A stretch of 25,589 nt of DNA, taken from CAYNFH01 sp964396385 (GTDB taxonomy: Bacteria; Armatimonadota; Chthonomonadetes; Chthonomonadales; CAJBBX01). The notes under the pieces were generated by a model. That model saw nothing but the letters and a program-made list of their open reading frames with translations, made no database searches and was not told where the DNA came from. Shown one piece after another: positions 16,679 through 23,881 of this stretch (the first letter of the stretch is position 1; every line of letters starts with the position of its first letter). The position numbers and the translations under genes were made by a program. The stretch is taken from contig CAYNFH010000078.1 in NCBI GenBank assembly GCA_964396385.1, forward strand, positions 1 through 25,589. Reading direction: 5' to 3'.

Positions 16679-18103
16679 ATGAAGCCAGACTGGTGGAGCT
16701 GTAACGGCCGCGGCGACGCACACACCAACGAGCGCCGAGTCTCCGAACTTCGCTCTCACGACGCACGACTCCCGACTGGCGATTCCGATTTCCGGTCTCA
16801 CGACTCACGACTCACGACTCACGACTCCGCCGCCGTATCGCGGCGGCGCGTCCTCCTCGGCGCCGGCCTCGCCGCCGTCGCCTGGGCCGCGCGCAGCGCG
16901 ACGGCGCTGGCGGATGTCGCCGTCACACGGGGCCAGCGGGAGCCCCAGGGCGACGTACTCGTCACCCTCTTTTTGCGCGGAGGCGCGGACGGCCTCAACA
17001 TCGTTGTGCCCCACGCCGAGGACGGTTACCACCGCCTGCGCCCCAGCATCGGCCTGGCCGCCCCGAAGGATTACAAAGCTCCTCTCAAGGAGCGGGTGAT
17101 AGACCTGGATGGCTTCTTTGGCCTCCATCCCTCCATGGCTGCGCTCGCCCCGCTCTTCCACGAGGGCCGGCTTGCCGCCGTCCACGCGTGCGGCTCCATG
17201 GACCAGACCCGCTCCCACTTTGAGGCTATGGCCACCATGGAGCGCGGCCTCGGCAACAACGCCACCGGCACCGCCAGCGGCTGGATCGCGCGCCACCTCT
17301 CCGCCACCCAGGGCGCCAACCTCTCCCCCCTGCGCGCCGTCGCCCTCAGCAGCGTCATGCCGGACTCGCTGCGGGGCGCCACGGATGCCACCGCCGTCAG
17401 CTCCCTCGCCGACTTCCGCCTCTACCTGCCGGACGGCCACGGAGACGCGCCGGTGGACGACCTGCACCAGGCGCTCAAGGAGTTCTACGGCAGCGGCAAC
17501 GACGCCATCGCCCACGCGGGACGCGAGACCCTGGCCGTGCTGGACACGCTCAACCGCATCGATCCCGCCCACTACAAGCCGGCCAACGGCGCGGCCTACC
17601 CCAACACGGAGGTCGGGAACGGGTTTAAGCAGGTCGCCTGCCTCATCAAAGGGCGCGTGGGCCTGGAGGTCGCCTGCCTGGACCGGGGCGGCTGGGACAC
17701 GCACGTGGCGCAGGGCAGCACCGCCGGCCTGCTGGCGCCGCAGTTGGAGGACATCAGTCGCAGCATCGCCGCCTTCTCGCAGGATCTCGGGGCGGAGATG
17801 AAGTGCGTTACGATGGTGGTGATGACCGAGTTCGGCCGCCGCGCCTACGAGAACCAGGGGCTCGGCACCGACCACGGCCGCGGCAGCGTCATGCTCCTGG
17901 CCGGCGGCGGCGTGGTCGGCGGCAAGGTCCATGCGCGCTGGCCTGGGCTGGAGGAGCACCAGCTAGAGCAGCCCGGCGACCTCAAGGTCACTACCGACTA
18001 CCGGGACGTCCTGGCCGAGATTCTCTCGAAGCGCGTCCACAACCACAACCTGGCCGCCGTCTTCCCGGACTACGCCCCCCGCCCCGCCGGCGTAGTCGCC
18101 TAA
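16679..18103 (+). CDS. DUF1501 family protein with Tat signal
   Basis: 474 residues from the ATG at 16679. Residues 54-60 are SRRRVLL, a twin-arginine motif followed by GAGLAAVAWAARSATALA, so export is by Tat. The n-region before it is unusually long (53 residues) because residues about 26-51 are encoded by an ACTCACG heptamer array. The family's motifs follow: VLVTLFLRGGADGLNIVVP, LHPSMAALAPL...AVHACGS, TRSHFEAM, GGWDTHVAQG, and TEFGRRAYEN...TDHGRGSVMLLAGGGVVGGKV. The fold is related to alkaline-phosphatase/sulfatase-like proteins, and the D-H pairs could hold metal, but no reaction is established. It follows the DUF1800 gene by 50 bp. The long n-region raises the possibility that translation starts later, but no better start with a ribosome site is seen. 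Confidence 0.92.
   Translation: MKPDWWSCNGRGDAHTNERRVSELRSHDARLPTGDSDFRSHDSRLTTHDSAAVSRRRVLLGAGLAAVAWAARSATALADVAVTRGQREPQGDVLVTLFLRGGADGLNIVVPHAEDGYHRLRPSIGLAAPKDYKAPLKERVIDLDGFFGLHPSMAALAPLFHEGRLAAVHACGSMDQTRSHFEAMATMERGLGNNATGTASGWIARHLSATQGANLSPLRAVALSSVMPDSLRGATDATAVSSLADFRLYLPDGHGDAPVDDLHQALKEFYGSGNDAIAHAGRETLAVLDTLNRIDPAHYKPANGAAYPNTEVGNGFKQVACLIKGRVGLEVACLDRGGWDTHVAQGSTAGLLAPQLEDISRSIAAFSQDLGAEMKCVTMVVMTEFGRRAYENQGLGTDHGRGSVMLLAGGGVVGGKVHARWPGLEEHQLEQPGDLKVTTDYRDVLAEILSKRVHNHNLAAVFPDYAPRPAGVVA
16754..16829. repeat. Heptanucleotide tandem array (ACTCACG), in frame before the Tat motif of DUF1501
   Basis: About eleven units over 76 bp: TCTCACG, ACGCACG, ACTCCCG, ACTGGCG, a 6-bp ATTCCG, ATTTCCG, an 8-bp GTCTCACG, three perfect ACTCACG units and a partial ACTCCG. 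The 6- and 8-bp units cancel, so the overall 7-bp phase is kept. Confidence 0.9.
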
Positions 18104-18129
18104 CCATTCATCCGCCCTATGTCCTCCTC

Positions 18130-20763
18130 TCACGGCTCCCACCGGAAGTCCAACCGCTGGCCCGCCAGGAGGCGTATCGGCGTGACGAAGGTGTAGCGCC
18201 AGCCGGTTGCCTCCTTCACCGCCTTGCCCGGGGCGGGCGCGCGGTCCAGACTGGCCGTGACCTGCGCCCCCTCCGGCCCGGCAGGCAGCAGCACCTCCCG
18301 CAGCACCAGACCGGCCCCGCTCTGCAGCTTCGCAGGCTCGACCGGGATAGGAATGAACCGGTCGAACCGGAAAGACAGGAACGCTCTCCTCGCTCCAGGG
18401 CGGTAGTCCAGCCATCCATCGAAGGTGGGCGAGAAGAGAGGGGCGGCCAGGCCTGGCCACTCCTTCGGCAGGCTCGGCCTCAGCGTCAGCCGGCCGGCGG
18501 GCGCGTCCACCGCAAACCCTTCCAGCGCATCCAGCAGCCACCAGAGCGACGGCCCAGTCACGTGCCGTCGCAATAGGAGCGGCTTTCCCGTAGACGCATC
18601 GTACGAGAGGGCGATGTCCCAGGGCGATGCATCGGCCTCGGTCACCACCCGGTCTATCCGCCGCGCAAGGTCAAGCGCGGCATCCGGCATTCCGTAGTGC
18701 GCATAGAGAGTTGCCAGGTACGCTAGCTCGTGGGTGGGCCAGGACGGCGGAGAGGCGCCGAACGGCGGCGCATCGAGAGGCGGCAGCGGCAGTGTGGCCG
18801 CATCGTTGAGACCGTGGATGGACGCCAGCGCGGTGCGGACCTGCCCCGCCGGCAGCACGCCAGGAGCCTGCACTGCGTCCGCCAGGGATTCCCCGGCAAG
18901 CTGGTCGGCGAAGCACACTTCCGAGCCCGCCACGTCGCGGAGGAAGCCCCCGTTCCAGAGCGCCTTGAGCGCGCCACCGCGTACAGCGGCAAGCCAGCGG
19001 TCGCACTCTTCCGTGAAGGGGCGGTCCTGTATGGCCTCCGCCATCTGCCGCGCCGCCAGGAGCGCCGCCGCCCAAATGGTGGCCGTGTAGCCCCGCTCCG
19101 GCCCCAGGCCGGCGGTGGCGTAGACCGTCTCACCCGTGGGAACGCCGTCACTGCCGAGGTGTGCTCCAACGTACTGCACGGCGTGCTTGGCGGCCGGGTA
19201 GAACTCATTCAGGAACGCAACGTCCCCTGTGGCCCGGTAGTACGCATACAGCTCCCACACAAAGACGCACTGCGCGTCCGCCGTCCCCTCGCCTCTCGCC
19301 TCTCGACCCGCACCTGTGGGCACTCCGGAATCCGGCCTCTCGACTTTCGACTCTCGACTCTCGACTCCCACCGGCAGACCGAACTCGAGGCTGCCAAGCG
19401 ACGCGGGCAGTGCTCCGCTGTCGGCCTGCAGCCGCTGATACTCCCGGAGCTCCTGAACGCTCAGGCGGGGAAACCATGCCTGCGCGAGCCTGCCGGAGAC
19501 CGCGAGATGCGCCAGCGCCCCCAATACGCCACGGCCGTCCCGCGGGCTCTCCAGCATCGCGAACAGGCTCCGGGCGACCTTTGGCTTTGCGCTGCCGTCG
19601 TCGCGGGTCAGGATCGAATTGGTCGAGAGCGTGGAGGCGCCGTTGATGAGGGCGCGCTGCAGCCAACCGGGCAGGCTCGAGCGGAGCAGCGCGTGCTGCC
19701 ACTCATCCGTCAGCGCGGCCATGGCGAACCTGTCGGCCAGCGCATAGCGCGCCACCTCGACCGCGCCGCTGAAGGTGCGCTGGTACTGGTGACCGTACTC
19801 CACGCCGGAGAGCGTCCACAGCCGGGGCGTATACCAGGCGACCGCGAACGGTATCTCCACCGACTCCAGGTCTTTGAGCGCCACCCGGATGGCAACAACC
19901 CCGGCCGGGTGGACGGATCCCTCCGCCCCCAGGCCCGCGCTGCCGGCGACCGACCCGTCCTCGTCGAACTGCGCCCACCAGCCCGGCGTCGCATCCAGCG
20001 CGTTCCAGCCTGCCGTGGTCACCTGCGCCTGCGGGCCGGGGGCGGCGCCCAACAGCGCGTAGTCTGCATCCGCGACACCGTTCTCCCGGAGCCGGTCGGC
20101 AGGCGACCCAGCCTGCCGCGGCGTGGCGGTAAACCGCAGTCCGAACATCCCCTGCTCCGGCGCCAGGGTGTGGACCGCGTTGCCGGTCCGGTCGGTGAAC
20201 CGCTCGGTCGTCGTGGATCCTCCAACGCCCAGGAGGTTCTCCCACGAGAGGGCCACTGCCGCGTCCACCGGGGCGCGGGAGACGTTCTTGATGGTGAAGA
20301 CGAACAGGGCGACCGGAAGGGCGGAGTTCTTCACGTCGTGTGGAATCAGGGGCGAGAACGCGCGGAGCGAGACCGTGACCGGAAGAGAGCGGTCCGGATA
20401 CTCCACGAAAGCCTGGGGATACAGGCCCTGGAAGTCCAGGGCCGAAACGACCGGCAGCTTGTACGGGCTCTGCAGGAGGAGTGCGCGCGCGCCGGTGCGC
20501 CCGCCGGCCCGCGTCCAGAGCGCGGCAAAGCAGCCGTTCAGGTCGCCGGTGGGCTGGTCCCAGTTGTTGTTGATCGTCGCGTTGGAGACGGCGCCGTCCG
20601 TCACGAGGTCGAACGTGCCGCACCCGATGCCGCCCATCGGGACGCCGCTCGCCAGTCTCTTTGAGTGCACGACGCCGGTGTCCGCCGCCCTTTGTGTCTG
20701 CCGGGCTGATGCGTGGCCGGATGCGGCAAGGAGCAGCATCAGGGCTGCCCACCTGTACTTCAC
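18130..20763 (-). CDS. Secreted GH116/DUF608-like glycosidase (GBA2-type beta-glucosidase relative)
   Basis: 877 residues from the GTG at 20763, which overlaps the upstream gene's TGA (GTGA). This start gives a clean signal peptide, (M)KYRWAALMLLLAASGHASA, so I prefer it to an ATG at 20838 inside the neighbour. The GH116 N-terminal domain is recognised by SGVPMGGIGCGTFDLVTDG, and the catalytic (alpha/alpha)6 barrel by FVWELYAYYRATGDVAFLNEFYPAAKHAV and FADQLAGESLADAVQ (Asp620), which match GBA2-type blocks. GBA2-like enzymes cleave beta-glucosides including glucosylceramide. The segment aligned with the acid/base motif TYD[AG]W reads VYATAG (547-552), so the usual Asp appears absent; activity is uncertain. 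Two heptamer arrays encode residues about 465-476 (GVESRESKVERP region) and 485-493, in the loop before the catalytic helices. Together with its partner it looks like a carbohydrate-processing operon. Confidence 0.86.
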   Translation of the reverse strand: MKYRWAALMLLLAASGHASARQTQRAADTGVVHSKRLASGVPMGGIGCGTFDLVTDGAVSNATINNNWDQPTGDLNGCFAALWTRAGGRTGARALLLQSPYKLPVVSALDFQGLYPQAFVEYPDRSLPVTVSLRAFSPLIPHDVKNSALPVALFVFTIKNVSRAPVDAAVALSWENLLGVGGSTTTERFTDRTGNAVHTLAPEQGMFGLRFTATPRQAGSPADRLRENGVADADYALLGAAPGPQAQVTTAGWNALDATPGWWAQFDEDGSVAGSAGLGAEGSVHPAGVVAIRVALKDLESVEIPFAVAWYTPRLWTLSGVEYGHQYQRTFSGAVEVARYALADRFAMAALTDEWQHALLRSSLPGWLQRALINGASTLSTNSILTRDDGSAKPKVARSLFAMLESPRDGRGVLGALAHLAVSGRLAQAWFPRLSVQELREYQRLQADSGALPASLGSLEFGLPVGVESRESKVERPDSGVPTGAGREARGEGTADAQCVFVWELYAYYRATGDVAFLNEFYPAAKHAVQYVGAHLGSDGVPTGETVYATAGLGPERGYTATIWAAALLAARQMAEAIQDRPFTEECDRWLAAVRGGALKALWNGGFLRDVAGSEVCFADQLAGESLADAVQAPGVLPAGQVRTALASIHGLNDAATLPLPPLDAPPFGASPPSWPTHELAYLATLYAHYGMPDAALDLARRIDRVVTEADASPWDIALSYDASTGKPLLLRRHVTGPSLWWLLDALEGFAVDAPAGRLTLRPSLPKEWPGLAAPLFSPTFDGWLDYRPGARRAFLSFRFDRFIPIPVEPAKLQSGAGLVLREVLLPAGPEGAQVTASLDRAPAPGKAVKEATGWRYTFVTPIRLLAGQRLDFRWEP
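19285..19310. repeat. Heptanucleotide tandem array (CCTCTCG), in frame in the GH116-like gene
   Basis: CCCCTCG (19285-19291), CCTCTCG (19292-19298), CCTCTCG (19299-19305), then a partial ACCCG. It lies 25 bp from the next array and out of phase with it. Confidence 0.72.
19336..19370. repeat. Heptanucleotide tandem array (ACTCTCG), in frame in the GH116-like gene
   Basis: Five units: CCTCTCG, ACTTTCG, ACTCTCG, ACTCTCG, ACTCCCA. On the coding strand it is read as GVESRESKVER. Its complement type is found at 22391-22418. Confidence 0.88.
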
Positions 20764-22229
20764 TTCCGCTTCCCGGCGGGCGCCCGCGCATCGTGCGGCG
20801 ATGCCGCGTTGACGTGGACGGCGCCACGGGCGGACCACGTCTTCCTGCGCCAGCTCACGGTGGCGGCCAGAGGGTAGTCGCCCGCCCGAACACCCGCGGG
20901 CATGGTGACGAAGAACTCCGCGCAGTTCATGGTGTCCTCACGGAGCACGTCGAACGGTTTGCGGCGCTTCCCCTCCAGCACCCATCCCGCCGGCACCGCC
21001 AGCTCGACCTCGCCGCGAACGTAGACCGGCACGGCGCTCGTGATGTTTACCCAGACGCGGATCCGCTGCTCCGCTCCCGCCTGGACGGTGGAGGGGTTGG
21101 CCACCACCTCCACCTGGAAGGGTTCGACCACGGAGAAGCTGACCGTCGCCGCGGCCGTCTGCCCGTTGGCGAGCTCCGCGGTGCAGGTCAACTGGTACAG
21201 GCCGATGGGAACCGTCTCCGGCACGGCGCTGGCGTAGCGGGCGCGCAGCGGCTTCCGCTTGTCGAATACGCCGCCGCTCAGCGGCTCCCGCACGGAACGG
21301 AGCCAGTCGCTCGCGGCCCCCTCCCCCTTCCAGGACACCGCCCGCACCTGGCCTTCGTCCCTGCCGGTGGCGCTAAGATCCAGAGTGGCGCGGAGGGGCT
21401 GGCCCGGGACCAGCGTGTCATCGTCGAGCCGAAGTCTTGGCGCGACGCCGGCCGGCGCGACTGCCCGACTCGAGACGAGCTTCACGTCGTCCAGTATGTG
21501 CGGCTCGTACGGGGCCGTGGGCGCCGGCGTCTCCCCGGCGGGGAGAAAGTCCACGCGCAGGGAGAGCGGGCTGTTGGGCCGGAGCGTGAGGCCGGCCATG
21601 CCGCGCCGAATGGCGAGCTCCACCACCTGCCCGTCCACGCCGGACTTGCCGGCGGCCCGGATATGCGCCGCATCCACGGCGTGTTCGTCCCACGCGGGCG
21701 CGTCGCGCCGGGTGGCGTCCAGCAGGCGACCCGTGACGGTGGGACCTGCGGCCTCCGTGACGGGCGAGACGGCGATCTCCAGGTTGTCCGTCCCGTGCAG
21801 CCAGCCGTCGGCGCGAGTATCCACGTCCAGGATGACCCATGCGGGCTGTTCGGTCCTGGCGGCGACGTACAGGTATTCGGCGTCCCAGTTGACGTAGGTG
21901 GTGCCGCGAATGGGTTCGTCGACGGTATAGAGCGGGTCCCACTCGCCTTCGGAGAGGACGCCGTCCAGGACGGGCCGGCGCATGAGGCGCTGCGGGTCGA
22001 AGCGGTAGGGTGGCCGCTCGCCGTAGCGGGGCTGCGCCCGCGTCTCGGATGCCGGGTGGGTGGGCCACCGATTAGCGGAGCGAGCGAGCGTAGCTCCGCC
22101 GCCCGCCAGCCCCCCGGCCCCCAATACTGCGGGAGCAACCGGATTCTGTTCTGTTCGTTCTTGGGCCCGGATCGGGCCGGCCAGCAGGAGCGCGGCAGCG
22201 AGGACGGGCAGCAGGCGTGATCGATTCAC
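20760..22229 (-). CDS. Secreted protein with CBM9/DOMON-like and NEW3-like beta domains
   Basis: 489 residues from a GTG at 22229, with GAGG eight bases upstream. A signal peptide ends near GPIRAQ (about 22). Residues about 25-60 form a low-complexity Gly/Ala/Arg linker encoded by DNA with an inverted repeat. Then a CBM9-like sugar-binding sandwich (about 70-235) is suggested by PVLDGVLSEGEWDPLY, YVNWDAEYLYVAARTEQP and DNLEIAVSP; this module in xylanases binds glycan ends, and in stand-alone proteins it often marks surface carbohydrate handling. Two further beta-sandwich modules follow, about 255-370 and about 375-480 (FQVEVVANPSTVQAGAEQRIRVWV...VELAVPAGW), the last like NEW3 domains of glycosidases. 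The gene is coupled by a GTGA overlap to the GH116-like glycosidase, so the two products are probably made in equal amounts and act together outside the cytoplasm. Confidence 0.87.
   Translation of the reverse strand: MNRSRLLPVLAAALLLAGPIRAQERTEQNPVAPAVLGAGGLAGGGATLARSANRWPTHPASETRAQPRYGERPPYRFDPQRLMRRPVLDGVLSEGEWDPLYTVDEPIRGTTYVNWDAEYLYVAARTEQPAWVILDVDTRADGWLHGTDNLEIAVSPVTEAAGPTVTGRLLDATRRDAPAWDEHAVDAAHIRAAGKSGVDGQVVELAIRRGMAGLTLRPNSPLSLRVDFLPAGETPAPTAPYEPHILDDVKLVSSRAVAPAGVAPRLRLDDDTLVPGQPLRATLDLSATGRDEGQVRAVSWKGEGAASDWLRSVREPLSGGVFDKRKPLRARYASAVPETVPIGLYQLTCTAELANGQTAAATVSFSVVEPFQVEVVANPSTVQAGAEQRIRVWVNITSAVPVYVRGEVELAVPAGWVLEGKRRKPFDVLREDTMNCAEFFVTMPAGVRAGDYPLAATVSWRRKTWSARGAVHVNAASPHDARAPAGKRK
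22075..22099. repeat. Inverted repeat inside the linker of the CBM9-like gene
   Basis: GCGGAGC (22075-22081) pairs with GCTCCGC (22093-22099) across an 11-base loop that holds a GAGCGAGCG run. It encodes residues about 44-52 of a low-complexity linker. It may be a REP-like palindrome absorbed in coding sequence or simply GC-rich linker DNA. Confidence 0.4.
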
Positions 22230-22338
22230 TTGCGGTACCTCGCGGGGAGTTGATGCCCCAATCTAGCACCTTTCCCACCTATCCGTCAATGGCCGTGCGG
22301 GTGTTCGGGCGTTCAGGTCGAGACGGGCAGATGGCCGT

Positions 22339-22359
22339 GTGAGACATTGTCTCAAATTG
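22339..22359. repeat. Palindromic direct repeat, copy 1
   Basis: Contains TGAGAC-ATT-GTCTCA (22340-22354), a perfect 6-3-6 inverted repeat, followed by AATTG. The 21 bases are identical to copy 2. Either an operator for a dimeric regulator or the end of a repeat unit. Confidence 0.85.
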
Positions 22360-22390
22360 AAGACTGGCGCGACGGCGCCACATTGCATGA

Positions 22391-22418
22391 AGAGTCCAGA
22401 GTCGAGAGCCGAGAGACC
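22391..22418. repeat. Heptanucleotide tandem array (AGAGTCG), intergenic
   Basis: Four abutting units: AGAGTCC, AGAGTCG, AGAGCCG, AGAGACC, 28 bp. The complement, CGACTCT, is a rotation of the unit at 19336-19370, so the same heptamer type is present in the opposite orientation. Confidence 0.82.
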
Positions 22419-22439
22419 GGATTCCACAGGAGGGGCAGA

Positions 22440-22460
22440 GTGAGACATTGTCTCAAATTG
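22440..22460. repeat. Palindromic direct repeat, copy 2
   Basis: Identical to the 21 bases at 22339-22359, in the same orientation, 101 bp downstream. The heptamer array lies between the two copies. Confidence 0.85.
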
Positions 22461-22650
22461 GCTGTACGCACTGCCTGGAGTAGCGGCGCAGCAGCGGAGC
22501 TGCGTGCGTCTCTGCCCGCCTGAATCCCCGGGTGAGTAGTGCGTTGCGCGGTAAGCGCGGTAAGTAGCAGCGTCCTCGTTGGGGAGAAGCAGGCCATAGG
22601 CAGCACGCCGACCGGGATAAGAGGCATCCCGGCGGGCCAGGGCGAAACTA

Positions 22651-23865
22651 ATGTGCCGGCAGAACGTATTCCCGCTGAGAATGCCTGTGAGAGAGCCAAT
22701 CCCTTCCGCCGACGGCAGAACGCGCGTGGAGCTGCCGGATTCCCACTGGGCGCACGCGCGGGATTCCGCGCTGGCTATCCTCGGGTGGGCGGCGGTCGTC
22801 ATCGGCGCCCTGATGCTGCTCAGCCACATTGGGCACATCATCGTGCTGCTGGTGTTTGGGGCGCTGCTGGCCTACATCCTCTACCCCCTGGTCGCCTACT
22901 TCGAACGGTACATACCGCGGCCGGTAGCAATGCTCCTGGTCTATCTGCTGCTCGTGGGCGTGGCGGGGGTTCTCGGCTACGTCGTGGTGCGGACGGCCAT
23001 AACGCAGGTAGAGCTGCTGATCCGCTCCGTGAAGGAGATGCAGGCATCCGGGGCCGATGGGCAGTCGCCACTGGCGTCGCTGCTGGCGCGCGTGGGAGTC
23101 ACGCCCGCGCAGATAGCGGCGGCGCGGGAACAGGTCTCCGCCCAGGCGGAGCGGCTTGCCACGGGGATCCTGCCTGTGCTGAAGGGCGTGGTGAGCTCCG
23201 CCTTCGACCTGGTCCTGGTGCTGATCCTCAGCATCTACCTGATCCTGGACGGCCGGCGGGCGGATGTGTGGCTGCGCCGCAACGTGCCGCGCTCCCACAA
23301 GGAGCGCGCGGACCTGGTGCTGAGTACCCTCAAACGCATTGTGGGCGGCTACGTCCGTGGGCAGCTCCTGCTGGCGTTCATCATCGCCGTGCTGGTGGGA
23401 GGGGGGATGTTCCTCTTTCGGATCCCCTACGCCGTGCTGCTGGGCGTGATGGCCTTTGTGATGGCGTTTATCCCCATCCTCGGCACCTTTGTCTCCGGAG
23501 CGGCGTGCGTGCTGCTGGCGCTCAGCAAGGGCTGGGTGATGGCGCTGGTGGTGCTGGGCTACTTCGTCCTCATGCACGTCATCGAGGGCGACATCCTCGG
23601 TCCGCGCATCGTGGGCCACGCGCTGGGCCTGCATCCGGTGGTGGCGATCCTGGCGGTAATCGGGGGGGCGGAGCTGTTCGGGATCAAGGGGGCGCTGTTC
23701 GCGTGTCCCATCGTGGGGTTCCTGCAGGCGCTGCTGGTTGCCGCCTGGACGGAGTGGAAGGAGTCGCATCCGGAGGAGTTCGGTCCGGATGCGCTGGAGG
23801 AGGCGGAGGAGGTTGGGGAGAAGGAGCCGACCACAGGAATCCGCGCCCCGGCAAGCGAACCGTGA
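22651..23865 (+). CDS. AI-2E family transporter (UPF0118/PerM-like permease)
   Basis: 404 residues. The start is uncertain: the ATG at 22651 has only a weak GGGCG site, and an in-frame ATG at 22681 has none; both lie before the first membrane helix. The family's layout is clear: two N-terminal helices (SALAILGWAAVVIGALMLL and HIIVLLVFGALLAYILYPL), a third (AMLLVYLLLVGVAGVLGYVVV), a cytoplasmic amphipathic stretch (about 110-175), then helices at about 180-200, 235-265, 270-300 and 305-335, with the typical GLHPVVAILAVIGGAELFGIKGALFACPIVGFLQALL near the C-terminus. The last 25 residues are acidic. Members export small molecules or act as sodium/proton antiporters; the family name reflects one reported case of autoinducer-2 export and does not prove the substrate here. 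It is followed after 16 bp by the PhyH gene. Confidence 0.9.
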   Translation: MCRQNVFPLRMPVREPIPSADGRTRVELPDSHWAHARDSALAILGWAAVVIGALMLLSHIGHIIVLLVFGALLAYILYPLVAYFERYIPRPVAMLLVYLLLVGVAGVLGYVVVRTAITQVELLIRSVKEMQASGADGQSPLASLLARVGVTPAQIAAAREQVSAQAERLATGILPVLKGVVSSAFDLVLVLILSIYLILDGRRADVWLRRNVPRSHKERADLVLSTLKRIVGGYVRGQLLLAFIIAVLVGGGMFLFRIPYAVLLGVMAFVMAFIPILGTFVSGAACVLLALSKGWVMALVVLGYFVLMHVIEGDILGPRIVGHALGLHPVVAILAVIGGAELFGIKGALFACPIVGFLQALLVAAWTEWKESHPEEFGPDALEEAEEVGEKEPTTGIRAPASEP

Positions 23866-23881
23866 TCGCGATAGGACGGTA

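Larger units (their letters stand above)
22230..22650. other. Repeat-rich intergenic region between divergent genes
   Basis: 421 bp without a supported gene. From left to right it holds two copies of a palindrome (22340-22354 and 22441-22455), a TGGCGC-GACG-GCGCCA hairpin (22365-22380), a heptamer array (22391-22418), a CGCAGC/GCTGCG hairpin (22487-22504) and a 9-bp tandem duplication GCGCGGTAA (22546-22563). Both divergent promoters must lie here, but I see no convincing -35/-10 pair. Open frames on the minus strand through this region are short and consist of repeat-derived residues, so I do not call a gene. Confidence 0.6.

Noticed and set aside
16754..16829. CRISPR-like repeats
   Set aside because: Units are 7 bp with no spacers; this is a tandem repeat, not a repeat-spacer array.
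18730..20664. A 644-codon open frame on the plus strand opposite the GH116-like gene
   Set aside because: It mirrors the codon structure of the GH116-like gene, has Arg-rich composition without domains, and lacks a ribosome site. High GC opens antisense frames.
22263..22841. A minus-strand open frame of 192 codons in the repeat-rich intergenic region
   Set aside because: It overlaps the AI-2E transporter start, consists largely of translated repeats and hairpins, and has no ribosome site or domain.
23738..23881. A longer N-terminus for the PhyH protein
   Set aside because: The added residues are an Arg-rich out-of-frame reading of the transporter's C-terminus; the ATG at 23882 has a ribosome site and fits the family's length.
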